Below are positions 1-11,400 of a DNA stretch of 64,000 nucleotides, piece after piece. The position numbers and the translations under genes were made by a program. This DNA is from Volutella citrinella (taxonomy: Eukaryota > Ascomycota > Sordariomycetes > Hypocreales > Nectriaceae): assembly GCA_034401135.1 (NCBI GenBank), contig JAWZSP010000005.1, positions 2,480,001 to 2,544,000 on the forward strand, read 5' to 3'. Positions within the stretch are counted from its first letter, which is position 1. Every line of letters begins with the position of its first letter. The notes below the pieces were generated by a model. That model had not been told where the DNA came from, searched no databases, and saw only the letters and a program-made list of their open reading frames with translations.

Positions 1-149
1 GCAAGGCCAAGTCCACTGTCGGGGCCAACAAGCCAGTAACATACACTTCGACAAACAAACCAGTGCCCGAGCCAGTGCCCATGCCGAAACCATCCCCGTC
101 CAATGGTGGGGGGAACGATGCTGGGACGAAAGAGGGCGCTGTTAAATGA
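1..149 (+). CDS. 3' end of an unidentified protein-coding gene (partial)
   Basis: A frame open from the left edge (codons from base 3) ends in TGA at 147-149. The visible 48 residues are low-complexity, with a P-V-P-E-P-V-P-M-P type repeat followed by a Gly/Asn/Lys-rich end. This looks like the disordered C-terminus of a larger protein whose body lies left of the window. No domain is visible and no function can be assigned. It could also be chance reading, since 48 codons without a stop is weak evidence in GC-rich DNA. Confidence 0.4.
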   Translation, partial: KAKSTVGANKPVTYTSTNKPVPEPVPMPKPSPSNGGGNDAGTKEGAVK

Positions 150-1100
150 CGGGGGCTAGCGGCCGGCAACAGACATACCACTGCTACTTTGCGCATACTT
201 AGTTGATGAGACGAGACGAGATAGGGATCATTTACATTAACCGCGCAATAGCGCATTTCATCTTCAGCCCTTGGCCCGCGGATCTCGGACAGAAAACATA
301 GTTACCATCAATCAAGCTTGTTCCCATAGAGCTGGTCCTTCCCACTCGGCCGTGCTGATGTTCAACAGAGCTTGTCGTAAAGCTCCCCGCTCAGTCAGAA
401 TGCAAGCAGCTCCTTCGAATCCTCTGGTGCTGTGTGGATGGGGGCTGAGTGGCCGGGGGGGCGGGCCGTGATACAGAGAGCAGACAGGCAATGGAACCAG
501 GAAAATCGCTTCACCCTGGCCCAGGTGTAATTTGAGCCCTTATTAGATCATCGCCTGTTTGGCGTCTTTGGGGCCTTGGGCCTGGTTGCGAGCCCCTCCA
601 GCCCTGCCTGATCCCACGCCCTAAGCTGGGGGGACAGCACGGGCTGCTGTTTCAAGCAAAGCGTTTGACCCACTAACCACTCCATCTCATATTAGCGGGG
701 AGGGGCATTGTTCTCATCCTCTGGATGCGTGTGGTGTGTGTTCCCATTGAGGATGTGCCAAGGTGTGCCAGGCCCATGGATGGCCCTGCGCATCCTTCAT
801 CGAGCTCATTTCTGTTGCGTCAGTCGCAGAGATAAAGGTATTACCCACTGTGGGAGGTACATATGCCACTCAATGTCCCGCGCCTCGGACTCGAGTGAGG
901 TTCTCCCACACCATTTTCTTCTTCTTCGCACAACCAGTGGCAGCATGCCTCTTTAGACACGTATAAGCCGGCCTTCCGTCCCTCATTTGTCCAACTCACG
1001 ACTCTCCTTCAATCAATTGCTCTAGTCACCACTTGGTGCCTGGGTGCTTTTTCTCACGCTCCTTTCATTGGCCTCTTTTTCTTCTTCTAACCTTTACGAA
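150..1100. other. intergenic region / GT31-like gene promoter
   Basis: No gene is recognised here. A TATA-like TATAAG at 962-967 followed by C/T-rich DNA at about 985-1095 fits the core promoter and leader of the glycosyltransferase gene starting at 1101. Confidence 0.5.
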
Positions 1101-2702
1101 ATGGTTCTTATCAGCGGGGCGCTGCCACTCCCTTCCAAGGCGTTCCGCCTCATCGTCCTCGTGGTCCTTGGTTTGCTCTTCATTCACACACAACGCATCT
1201 CCCGCCGGGAGACTGTCGGAGGGGTTGAGCTCGAGAAGGCAGCCAACGCTGCAGTTGCCCGGGGCCCGGTAGCGGAAGAGGAGTATCTGGCGCGGCTTAA
1301 CCAGACACACGGGCTCACCAACCACGCGCAATGGGCGGCATGGAGGGTGCGCATGATGGACCAGGGCGAAGGAGCACGCTCCCTCTCCAGCATCGATGCC
1401 GAGTTCCGCACGAATAGGCCGCAGGATGTTGATTTGGAGAGCCCCGATCGCCGAAACCTCGTCGCCAAGATGGACTTGAACATTCCTGTTCCCAAAAGCC
1501 CTCGGCCAGGGCAGATGGATGCCTCGGCGTTCCTCTTCGGCATCGCGACAACTTTGGAGCGCGTCACCGCGGATGACTACTATATGATCAAGGGCTGGGC
1601 ACGCTGGATGACGGCTGGGAACAGTCATGGGAATGGTGCGAAATTGGCATTGGTGCTGGACAAAGGCGAGGTTGACCAGGTTGAGGCGCTCATCAAGAAG
1701 ATGGCGGCTTATGGCATCGACGCCCACGTCAGTGTCGCGCCGGCTTCGACATCCCGGGAACAGATTTACTTCGGCATGATGGAATCGATCAAGGCGCTTA
1801 GCGCGAGACTCGTAAAGGATGGCAAGGCCAAGAAGTGGTTCGGCATCCTCGAAGACAGCATCTTCCTTCCCAACCTCAACCACCTACAGGAGCGCCTCTT
1901 TTCCCTGAATCCAGCACATGAGCTGTACGTCGGCCTGCCCAGCGAGCGGCCTGATTGGGCTATTGGCGATGGATTCATGACGACGTACGGCGGGGGGGCC
2001 GTCTTCCTCACACAGAAGGCCGTGAACCATATCCCGAAGTTGTCATGCATGAAGACGGACAAGGGGCCTGCCAAGGGCACCTGGGACCATATCCTGCAGG
2101 ACTGTCTCTCGAAGCACACGGGCAAGAAGATGATTGTCCTCCCGAGCTTCTACTCGCCTCGAGACAACGACGCCTTCGTCGCCAGCAGCGACAGCTACGA
2201 GGCCGGCATCCGGCCGCTTGTCCTCCGGCATCCCGAAGCCCGCCACCACATGACGCCGAGCGTTGCGCACCTCGTCACCGATGTCTGCGGCGAGGCGTGC
2301 TTCCTGCAGCGCTACCGCTTCCGCGACAACTGGGTCCTGGTCAACGGCTACACCATCACCGAGTACCCGGACGGCATGAACCTGGCCGACATGCCGCGGA
2401 CGGTGGCTGGCGACGGGACCCAGCACCGCAAGGAGGTCTTTGGCCCGGTGGCCGTCAACGAGGCCGCGGGCGACCGCAAACTTCTCTTCTGGACCGGCCG
2501 CCGCAACGTCTGGCGCCTCCTCGACGCCTCCATGGACAACGAGGGCAACGTTTGGCAGGCCTACGTGAAGCGGGCTGCCGGCCGAACCGGCTCCGCCGAT
2601 GCCAGCGCGCCCCTGGCCAAGCGCGCCGAGGGTGACGACGTGGACTCGGTGATTGTCCTGATCTGGGAGGCGGCTGCCCAGGCCGCTCCGGAGATTGCGT
2701 GA
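1101..2702 (+). CDS. fungal glycosyltransferase of the GT31 / fringe-like type, type II membrane protein
   Basis: Single-exon gene, 533 aa, starting at the first ATG in frame (1101) and ending with TGA at 2700-2702. An uncleaved signal-anchor is seen at about residues 13-30 (FRLIVLVVLGLLFI), preceded by a short cytosolic tail, as in Golgi glycosyltransferases. The central part (about residues 155-350) resembles fungal GT31-like proteins. It has the segment ending MIKGWARWM, then KKWFGILEDSIFLPNL, where E-D-S takes the place of the acidic metal/sugar-nucleotide motif (EDD in most members), then a GGGAVFLT segment. By family it should transfer a sugar from a nucleotide-sugar in the Golgi lumen; the acceptor is unknown. 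The E-D-S variant weakens any claim about catalysis. Family assignment is fairly sure; substrate is not. Confidence 0.8.
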   Translation: MVLISGALPLPSKAFRLIVLVVLGLLFIHTQRISRRETVGGVELEKAANAAVARGPVAEEEYLARLNQTHGLTNHAQWAAWRVRMMDQGEGARSLSSIDAEFRTNRPQDVDLESPDRRNLVAKMDLNIPVPKSPRPGQMDASAFLFGIATTLERVTADDYYMIKGWARWMTAGNSHGNGAKLALVLDKGEVDQVEALIKKMAAYGIDAHVSVAPASTSREQIYFGMMESIKALSARLVKDGKAKKWFGILEDSIFLPNLNHLQERLFSLNPAHELYVGLPSERPDWAIGDGFMTTYGGGAVFLTQKAVNHIPKLSCMKTDKGPAKGTWDHILQDCLSKHTGKKMIVLPSFYSPRDNDAFVASSDSYEAGIRPLVLRHPEARHHMTPSVAHLVTDVCGEACFLQRYRFRDNWVLVNGYTITEYPDGMNLADMPRTVAGDGTQHRKEVFGPVAVNEAAGDRKLLFWTGRRNVWRLLDASMDNEGNVWQAYVKRAAGRTGSADASAPLAKRAEGDDVDSVIVLIWEAAAQAAPEIA

Positions 2703-3746
2703 ATTCAAACGTGTCATGTCGACCTGATCCGGATGTATGATTGATTTTCCAGGTGTTTTTAGGCGTTTCGGGAATTGATGCAGGAGATGGGGCAACTCAT
2801 GATTATACCAGCGGAGTCGTTTTTTGTTCAATGCGCCCAGATTTCGAAACGCGTTTCAGCTATTTCTTCACTTCGTGGGCTCCAGGCCTTGTCTCATCTG
2901 TCCGAGACCTTTATGCGCCCCGTGGGCAAATGCAGTAAAAGCAAGAAAAAATGAGATAAATTTTCCCATTCCATGACAGGTCCAACAGCAATCGGGAGTG
3001 CCTTAATCAGCTAAACGTGCGATAGATGCCGGCTCGCCCCCTAGCGATGGTTCGTTGCAGGAATCAGCCGGTCGGCTTCAGAGTTGAGCATAATTAGTCT
3101 CGGTCTCCAACCCCTGTTTCCGCGTCGATCACCCCAACCAACGACTCCACCCTCTCCCTCGATGCTGTGCAATCCTATTTCATGTGCCAACTCAAGGTAT
3201 TCTGCCCTAATCCAGATTAGCAGGATTTACCAGTAGCTTGATCACCAGACGCCAAGGCAGTCAGGGCTGCCAGTCCGCTGGTGATCACCGTCTCCCTACA
3301 TGATAGCATACGCGAGTTTCACTTCCCAGGATTCTGTGGCTCAGTACCTGGGCGGCCAGTGACATACCGCCAATGTTCAAGTGGGGGTGCGCTTCGTCCG
3401 CAACATCTGACATCCTCTAAAGTCTCTGAGCGACCATGTCGTGCATTTCAGCTAGGGGGGGTTGTTTAGTAGGCGTTGCTGCAGGTCATAAACGGCAGAG
3501 CACATCTGCGACGCTCGCTCGGCGAAGGACTGATTCCAAGGGCTGTTGAAGCTTCCGAGTTCACGCGGGGAGGGCGGGTAGCTACACAATTTCATGTCAA
3601 GTGGCTCAGGACACCAAAAGGGATGGGGCTTTTTGCAGGCGCTGCTAGGCGGTATTCATTCCATATCCATCGTATATTTCATGTTGTAACTATGCTCTGC
3701 ACGCTTTGTACGCTCTGTACGCTTCGGAGTCTCAAACCTCCCCATC
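2703..3746. other. intergenic region between tail-to-tail genes
   Basis: This is the 3' flank of the GT31-like gene and of the minus-strand Spo7 gene. No coding signal is recognised. It contains one small tandem repeat at 3698-3724. Confidence 0.5.
3698..3724. repeat. three copies of a 9-bp tandem repeat
   Basis: Three adjacent near-identical 9-mers (TGCACGCTT, TGTACGCTC, TGTACGCTT) lie just beyond the Spo7 stop codon. This is a minor microsatellite-like repeat with no known function. Confidence 0.7.
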
Positions 3747-5000
3747 TCAGGAGCTTACGCTAGATCTCGAATCCCGGTTACCAGGGCTGGCTTCAGTCAA
3801 AGGCGACGGGTCCTTTCCCAATGGCGAAGGATAATCGGGTGTCACAGAACGTGATTCGCTGCCGGGCCGTTTCGGTTTGGAGCTTGTGGACAGCTTCTTG
3901 CGACGCTTGTCAGTGGCAGAGCCGCTGCTAGGGCGGCGGCTGACCGAAGCCTCCTCGCCTTCGAGAGTTGGTGTCTGGCTGCGAGTTGAGCTCATGGAGG
4001 CGCGGCGCACACTGCTACCACGACGCCTACCGGGCTTCTCAGCACCGGGGTGGCGTGGTGGGTGCGGCTTCTCACATTCGAGCCGACGCGGCTGGATCCG
4101 CCGCCAAGGTAGCCACCAAAACCAACCATGCTGTTGCTTGGCGAGATCAAGATCGCGTTCCTTGACCTTCTTGCGCAGCAAAGCTCGGCGTTCGTTCTCC
4201 TTCTCCCAGTACTCAGTTCGGTACAGCTCCCAGTTCTCTCGAAAGTTGGGGGAGAAGGGCTTGGCTAGCAAAAGCAGCTTCACATAGTCGCCTCCTGGGG
4301 CTAAATCCTCCTCTCGCCCTCCTCGCTCTTCATCTTCGTGGGGCAAGATCAGTGACGGGTGGTTATCCGACGAGATCTGGAGCTCCTTTTCAACCTCGCG
4401 CTGCAGGCTTGGTTCGACGTATCGGTATGACGAACTGGCGGTGTGGGAGAACAGGCCATACGTCAGGAAGAAGCCAATGGTGGAGAGTGCCTCGGCATAC
4501 CAAGGTCGCCGTATTATAACGAGCTTGCAATTGAAGCCTCGCAGGCCTCTGTTGGAGATGGCGAACCAGCGTCGCGGCCATCGAATTCCGCGCTCCCAGA
4601 TGCCGGTTGCCCAAATAAGTATGGCAGTGATGATGCCACCCATGAAGCACACCTTCTCAGCACCCTCCACGGCCCAGTAAATGGAGCCTCCGACACCACG
4701 CCCATCCTCGCGCGGAGCAAGGAAGAGGGCGTATCCGAAGAGGGCGATCCAGATGGTCAAGAGAGTCAAAAAGAAGGTGTGATGGCGCTTCCGCGCGCGC
4801 AGCTCCAGAAACTGGGCGCGAAGGGATGCTTCAAGGATCAACAGGTTCAGGTAGATCATAGATGGTGAGCTGGGCGTGTGGCTCAGAGGATCACCCTGTT
4901 TGCCGGTGGACGAGGCGATTGGGCCCGCGCCGGCAGCATCTTTGACGCCCTGTGATGGGACGGAGGCGCCTTTGACAATGGAATCAAGATCGTCTGCCAT
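3747..5000 (-). CDS. spo7: Spo7-like regulatory subunit of the Nem1-Spo7 phosphatase
   Basis: Intron-free, 417 aa, from ATG at 5000 to TGA at 3749-3747. It matches the Spo7 family: a hydrophilic start, the conserved S-P-S-M-I-Y-L-N-L-L-I-L-E-A-S-L-R segment (about residues 46-62), then two transmembrane helices (about 75-95 and 112-135). A W-P-R-R-W-F and N-R-G-L-R-G-F-N segment and a conserved F-S-P-N-F-R-E-N-W-E-L-Y-R block follow. In yeast, Spo7 anchors and activates the Nem1 phosphatase at the ER/nuclear envelope, which dephosphorylates the phosphatidate phosphatase Pah1. The protein is much longer than yeast Spo7 (about 260 aa) because of a basic, Ser/Pro-rich tail (about residues 290-417). 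The family call is firm; the role of the tail is unknown. Confidence 0.9.
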   Translation of the reverse strand: MADDLDSIVKGASVPSQGVKDAAGAGPIASSTGKQGDPLSHTPSSPSMIYLNLLILEASLRAQFLELRARKRHHTFFLTLLTIWIALFGYALFLAPREDGRGVGGSIYWAVEGAEKVCFMGGIITAILIWATGIWERGIRWPRRWFAISNRGLRGFNCKLVIIRRPWYAEALSTIGFFLTYGLFSHTASSSYRYVEPSLQREVEKELQISSDNHPSLILPHEDEERGGREEDLAPGGDYVKLLLLAKPFSPNFRENWELYRTEYWEKENERRALLRKKVKERDLDLAKQQHGWFWWLPWRRIQPRRLECEKPHPPRHPGAEKPGRRRGSSVRRASMSSTRSQTPTLEGEEASVSRRPSSGSATDKRRKKLSTSSKPKRPGSESRSVTPDYPSPLGKDPSPLTEASPGNRDSRSSVSS

Positions 5001-6196
5001 ATGTGTGTTGGAAGCCCTGATGCGGGCTGGGGGGTGCAGCCGGGTCAGGTAGAGTATGAGGCCATACAGCGCCTAGGGACGGGATTTGGTGAGGCCGGTC
5101 GATGTGCCAAGCTGGCCGGCCGGTTCGTCGTCTGCTGGTCGTCGTCGGTCGCCGTTGGTCGAAGGGCGGTCACGTCGGTCGAGTCGAGGCAAACTATCCG
5201 GACGAGGCCCGGGAGCGGGGGCAAAAGGCACCGGGGCCAGTTCCGAAGAGGGGAGACGAGGGGACGAGAAGCGGTGGGAGCGCGAGACGAAGTGCTCCGG
5301 CGCGGGGAAGAGGCTGGGGGATGCAACTGGCCAAATGTCGGGTTATGAAAAACGTGGTGGTGTTTGTGGTCGCACAGAGCTTGTCGGGCGGTTTAGTGGC
5401 ACAAGGGACGTCATGGCAGGAAAGGCCAGGTCCCAGCCGCTGCCTGCTGCGTCCAGTCCGAGGCTACTTGCCCTTGAGTACCCGCCAGCCTGCCACTACC
5501 GGGTGGGCGCAGTAGGCGCGCATTGGCGGGGCCGTACCTGGCCCAAGCGCCCAATTGTAGTGGACTCTCCCAACACGTTGGGGAAGCCGCCGCCATAGCT
5601 AGGGCCCTATAACCGCCCAGCAGAGGCCCATGCCCTTCCGTCGAGGGAGTTTTTTTTGGCGGCGCATCACGTTCGGTTCAGGCGCCCACAGCAGCCAGTC
5701 GCCCCCAGTTTGCCCCCCATGAAAACCGATATATTCCGCCCGCCGGCTCCGTCTTGGTCAATCACGGCAGCACACCCAGTCCCCTCTACTTGTTGAGGTG
5801 TTGGAATATCCCTCCAATACTCGCCCTCCTGTCCCATCGTCGCTATTGTCACCATTCCGGGGATCCCTAAGAAGCGACGCGCCAATTGCGGACTTGCCAT
5901 GCGCCACTGCGGCCCTCAGCCTCTGGAGCGGACTTTTGAGTAACAGCGCACCCCTCCAGCGCCTGCCTGTGCAGACCTGCCGGACGTCGGGGCGATTAAA
6001 ACGCCGCTCCGTTGCACGCGCCTTAACTCCGGAAACGAGACGTCATCCATCAAAATCCGCTGCCTGGGGCGCTTCAAAAGCGTCCTGGGCCCTTCCACGC
6101 TCCCTCGGGATGCTCAAACTCCAGTCCTCGTCCACAGCGATACAGCAGCTCTCGCGCATCACCCTCGCCGCTTCGCTGCCCGCCACCACCTGCAAA
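5001..6196. other. divergent promoter region (Spo7 / alpha-beta hydrolase)
   Basis: This 1.2 kb stretch separates the minus-strand Spo7 gene from the plus-strand hydrolase. No gene is recognised. It should hold both promoters, and also a possible upstream in-frame ATG (6110) of the hydrolase. Confidence 0.5.
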
Positions 6197-7737
6197 ATGT
6201 CCACTGCCGAGCCCGCAGTCCGCCCGCCGCCATCGCCCTCAAGCGGCGACGAACCCCAGAAGACGGCACTCCGCCCAAGTGCCGCATTCTTCCCTCTTGG
6301 ATACAAAGATGCCGCCTACCAATGGGTGAGTACATTGTGTTGTTCACAGTTGCTGCGTCCTTGTCTGCGCTCGGGATCTAATCGCTTTGCTGCCAGTGGA
6401 CCAGTCTCACCCCCCAAGCCGTTGAGCGCAATGTTCTCTCCCTCATCCCTCACCTGAAGGAGGCCACCGACAGCAACACCCAGCCGAGTCTCGTCCCCAA
6501 CCTCAAGGACGCTGCCGTCGCCAGCATCACCCAATCCAATGGGTCGGATACACCCGATCCGTATGGCACCCGTGTCTGGCGGCGTAGCATGGTTCAGCTC
6601 TCTGGCAAGAACCGTGCGCTGAACGAGGTGTCGGTTGAGCGCGTGGGTGAGCCTGCCGAGGAGCATCTTGTCATGGTCCACGGCTACGGGGCTGGTTTGG
6701 GCTTCTTCTACAAAAACTTCGAGCCCATCTCGCGGATCCCTGGTCTCAAGCTTTACGCCCTCGACATGCTCGGTATGGGCAATTCCTCGCGGCCTCCCTT
6801 CAAGATCCATGCAAAGGCCAGGGAGGACCAGGTCATTGAAGCCGAAAATTGGTTCATTGACGCGCTCGAGGAGTGGCGCAAGGCGCGCAAAATCGAGCGC
6901 TTCACCCTCCTTGGCCATTCTCTCGGAGGATACCTGGCCGTGTCATACGCCATCAAATACCCGGGGCGCCTAAAGAAGCTCATTCTGGCATCTCCTGTTG
7001 GAGTTCCCGAGGATCCGTACGCGGTAATCGCCCCAACACCTGAGCCTGCAGCGTTGGAAAAGGAGGTCGCCGAGGACTCGCAAGCCATGGCCGAGCACGC
7101 CAAGGTGATTGCCAACCATAAGCCCCAGCACGTCGTGATCAAGCGACCCCTCCCAGGCTGGTTCACGTGGCTCTGGGATGCCAACATCTCCCCTTTCAGC
7201 ATCGTCCGAATGACCGGTCCCCTCGGCCCCCGATTTGTCTCGGGCTGGAGTTCCAGACGATTCAACCACCTCCCTCCGGCCGAGTCACAGGCCCTCCACG
7301 ACTACTCCTTCTCAATCTTTAAGCAAAAAGGCAGCGGCGAATACGCTCTGGCTTACATCCTGGCCCCTGGCGCTTATGCCCGCCGACCTGTCATCAACCG
7401 CATCCAGGAAGTTGGTCGCCAGTACATTCCCCAGCCCGATGGCGCCAAGGCAGTCAAGGAAACTGGAATCCCCATCGTCTTCATGTACGGCGAGAAGGAC
7501 TGGATGGATGTAGCAGGTGGCCTTGCTGCCCAGGAGAAGCTGAAGCAGGCCAAGCTCGATGCGCTGCTCAACGGCACCGACGATGAGAAGCGCAACGAAA
7601 ACGGAAGCGCACGCGTGGTGATGATATCCGAGGCCGGTCATCACTTGTATGTTGACAACCCCGACGAATTCAACGACGTTATCCGTAAGGAGATGGAGGA
7701 GACCAAGGAGTACGAGAGGAAACGACGCGGCCTTTGA
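6197..7737 (+). CDS. alpha/beta hydrolase of the ABHD5 (CGI-58) / CLD1 family
   Basis: Two exons, 6197..6325 and 6397..7737, give 489 aa. The 71-bp intron (GTGAGT donor, CAG acceptor) is phase 0 and joins Tyr-Gln-Trp to Trp-Thr-Ser. The fold is a classical alpha/beta hydrolase: VMVHGYGAG for the oxyanion side, G-H-S-L-G-G with nucleophile Ser218, and an acid residue near MYGEKDWMD. The C-terminal H-H-L-Y-V-D fits the H-x4-D motif of the CGI-58 family (His458, Asp463) and includes the catalytic His. Yeast relatives are Cld1 (mitochondrial cardiolipin phospholipase), Ict1 and Ecm18, so a role in cardiolipin or lysophospholipid remodelling is inferred. An in-frame ATG at 6110 would add 29 residues without acidic side chains, possibly a mitochondrial presequence, so either start may be used. 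Confidence 0.87.
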
Positions 7738-8402
7738 GGTCTACCAGAATGCTTCTAGCAATCTCACACGGCTTTCTGCTTTGGAAAATAATTAATGGAG
7801 CAAGTGCAGGAGGCTCACTGGAACGGCGTTCAACTTGGAAAGAAGGAAGCGAGCATGCGGCTACCTGACTTGGCACCTTAACGTGCAAGAAGAGAGCTCG
7901 TCCGTCACGATGTAATGGGGGAGGGCATTTTTAGGCGTTATTTTTTGAGGCCCGTTCCACTTGTTGTGGAGGTCACTATATATAGATTTCGATATTTGCG
8001 TAACTCGATATGCGCAAGTTTAGCAGCAAGTGCCGTATGTCATGGCGGCCATTTAACTATTAGATGATGGATGAATTGACACACTTTAATGCGATACCTC
8101 GTTGGTTTGGCATTGCCTCATATCTTCAGTCTAATTGCTATTCGTGTATTCGTAAAATCTAGAGGATACAAACAAAATTCCTGTTTGTTTCTGCCTGTCT
8201 CCTCATCCCCCAGGCTCTGGCTCCGGGTATTGCCTCGTCAAACCGTGTACCTCCAGCATCTTGCCAGCAAGGTGCCGATTGCGGGAAATCGCGGGATCAA
8301 TGTGCAGCGCTAAAATGATGATGCCAAAAAAAAAAATACAAAGCAGGGGGGTGGGAGTCGATGCCCACGCTCGCGTGATATTCGCCTGATATTCTCGACT
8401 TC
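7738..8402. other. intergenic region between convergent genes
   Basis: This is the shared 3' flank of the hydrolase (plus) and the CSC1-like channel (minus). It is AT-richer than its neighbours and includes an A-run near 8328. No gene is seen. Confidence 0.5.
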
Positions 8403-11400
8403 TTATAGCTTAATCAGGTCCACCTCCGAGAAATCAGGCGGCGCCTTGCCGTACACGACGCGAACTTTGCTATCGAGCGCCGTACCCTCGTTGCTAATCC
8501 AAATGTTCTCGCTGTACTCTTGCGTGCGTCGAATCTCGTCATCGCTGACACCGAGGTCGTCTCGGGGTATCCAAACAGTCGGGCGGCGGGCTCGAAGCGC
8601 TTCGTGCTGGAATGCGTGACGGGTGAGCGCGTCTCGCTCCTCTGGTGTGAGATCCTCGATTTCATCGTGGAATGCTCCAAACAAGGCATCACCGATGGCT
8701 CGCTGGGCCTCGAGGTCTTTTCTGCGATGCTCGCGGCGGTACTGTGAGGCCCTCTTGGACTTGTCCTTGCTGCTTCGGTTGATGTGTGCCAGCTTGCGAA
8801 GTTGATTACCGCCATCCTTAGCCCACGTTCCAACCTGCTTAACCGGGCGGCGCCGTTCTCGGCCCACACCGGTTCCAATTTTCTGCATCTCAATCTCCAG
8901 ACTATCCTCGGACTGTCTCGCCTTCTCTTGAGCAGTGAGAGACTCGTACTCGTCGTCGGTTTCGTCGCCAACGAGGCCCAGCCGACGGTCCTGTGCACGC
9001 TGAAACGCCTCGTCGCGTAGAACAGCCTCGTCCTCGAACGTAATAGGTAGATAGCGGAAAAGAGGAGCAAAGGACATGTTGAGGAGGATCTGGTAGCCGA
9101 TTGTCAGGATCAGGACAACGATCATGACGATGCCATGGGTTGTGCAGCTGCGGTTTCCGCGGGAATCTTCAACTATGAAGAACAAACCAGCCATACATAA
9201 TTCCATGACATAGATGCCAGTGAATGTTTGGTTGATTGCCCTTGGGTATAGCACTCCGCCAGTGTCGTGCTCGAAACGAGTAACGTAGAGCATGGAGTAA
9301 CGCTGCGCCAACCAGAGGAGAGCGAACGTGATGATCGCAAAAATAGAAATCAGTGGCGCGATGACGCAGTACACCAAGGCAATGCAAGCAAAGTTGGTGT
9401 AGACGGGGAAGAATGCTCCCCATTTGACTTGGTTGAGTGTTGTGTTGCGCGACCACTTGTTGCGTGCTGTGCTGTCGAGCATGCGGGCAATAATGTACCA
9501 AACCAGGAGAGTACCGATTTGCAATAGAGTGCCAGAGCTTGTAGACATGGCCTGAAGAATCATGTAGGAGAAGAAGTAATTCGCAGCTCTCGGCAGATTT
9601 ACCGCCAAAAGGTCGAGGACATCGCTAGCTGTCTTCAGCTTGGTGAAATTCTGAACCAGCTTGTCTATCGAGGATGCGAAAAAGGACGCAATCGAGACGA
9701 TGAGGAAGACCTGGATGAACAAGAAGACGAAGTAGAACACCTGGACAAATTCCATTTTCTGCGAACCAGTCTTCGCTCCTTTGAACGAAGCCAGGAAGTC
9801 GAGAATGAGTGGAATCAGGAATAGCAGCAGACCAAGAACAACTGCTGGCAAAACACCGGCGATGGCTTTGGCAAATCCATAAAGGGTGTCGTTGTCCTTG
9901 ATAAATTTCAGCCAGTCATTCTGAGCCACCAACTGGTCAATTTGACTCAGGGCTGCCGTCCAAGCAACGGGAATAGCCCAGAGGAGGACCATGGCAGCAA
10001 CGATAAGGGTGACAATGGCGGTTCGGATCCATTCCTGCCACCATGTAAACGCCATGTTGTCCCAGATTACGTCCTGGGGAGAGATTTCGTTCATTCTCGG
10101 GGACATCTGCTTCGGGACGTGGTGTACGACGCTTTGGCAAGCCATGTGCGCGGCGACCTGGTGGTTGAACTGAATAAATGCCGAGTTCATCAGAGGAAAT
10201 CGCTCCGGATGACTCTGGTCTTCCTCGATCTCCAGGTTGAGTCGGGCGAGCTCCTCGCGACACCAGTATATTGTGTCAACCTTCTTAGTGACGAGCCACA
10301 CACCAGGGAGCCAGCTAACTCCAAACAGCGGAAGTCGGTGGGTCGGGCGGTCCTTTTTCTTCAGATACTTCTCCCAGGCGGCAGGCCGTTCTTGGTCCTC
10401 CTTGTATTCGGTGTTATACGCAACTGGGTACTCGACCGGTTCCTGTTCTGCATCCGCGCCCATAAACGGAAGAGAACTCTTCATCGTTTGCCATACCGTC
10501 TTGCGCTCTGTCGACTTTCGATTCCGAAAGGCCTCGGCCGCTGCGCCTTGGGGGATAGGGGACGTGTAGCTGCCAGAGGGAGGCTTCCAAAATTGCCACC
10601 ATTTGGTCTCCTCGGTGACATACATCTCATCAATGTCATTGAGCTTTCGGACCGTATTTGCCGGGTGGCTCGTGGGTTGCGAGTATTCAGCCGGCTTGAT
10701 TGCAGTAGAAGAATCCGCGGATGCCCTCGACGCATTCTGCGGTTGGCTGTTTTGAGCTCGCAAAGTGTCGGAAACGGACGGCCGAGAGTCGGTCGGGCTA
10801 TCCAACGAGTCGTGTGCAAAGTGTCGGCGCGAACGTTGAGACTCTGGGCGAGGCTCGTCTTCAGGCTTGGTCAGGCCAAGGAACCCATTAGTTGTTTCCA
10901 AGGTACCCTCGACCTCGTCACTCGCCTTCACTACCTTTATCCCGTTTGCTACTTTGCCTAGAGGGTTGCCAAGCCCCGGGACTCTGAATCCTTTGTTCCG
11001 CACATCTCCCCCGTCGCCGTACGACTCATATCGTGACTCGCGAACTCCAGAGTCAACATCGTGGGGAACGTCATGATTGTCTCCAGCAGCCTTGCCTTCA
11101 GCACTGTTCGCCATTCGTTGGGCCTCCTCATCCTCCCTTGCTTCTCGGTCTGCCCTCTCTTTCTTTGAGACTCCGCCGAGCTTGCTCTCCTTTCTCTGCT
11201 TCTTTTCTTCGGCGTTCCTCTGTTTAAGTTGGGCCTTCTTGGCAGCTTTGACGAGGTCCGTCTCGGCTTGCTCCAGTTTCATATGAACCTTGTTTCGCAT
11301 CGATATCTTTTCGAGCAAGGTGGAGAGATCCCGGTTCAGCCAGACATTTCTAATGCCTCCTGGAAACACGTCAAATAATCCCCGCAGGGCGTCTTCGCTA

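Noticed and set aside
1065..1883. 272-codon minus-strand frame
   Set aside because: Antisense to the GT31-like gene; no protein features.
9942..10961. 339-codon open frame on the plus strand
   Set aside because: Antisense to the CSC1-like gene, no motifs; a mirror of biased codon use.
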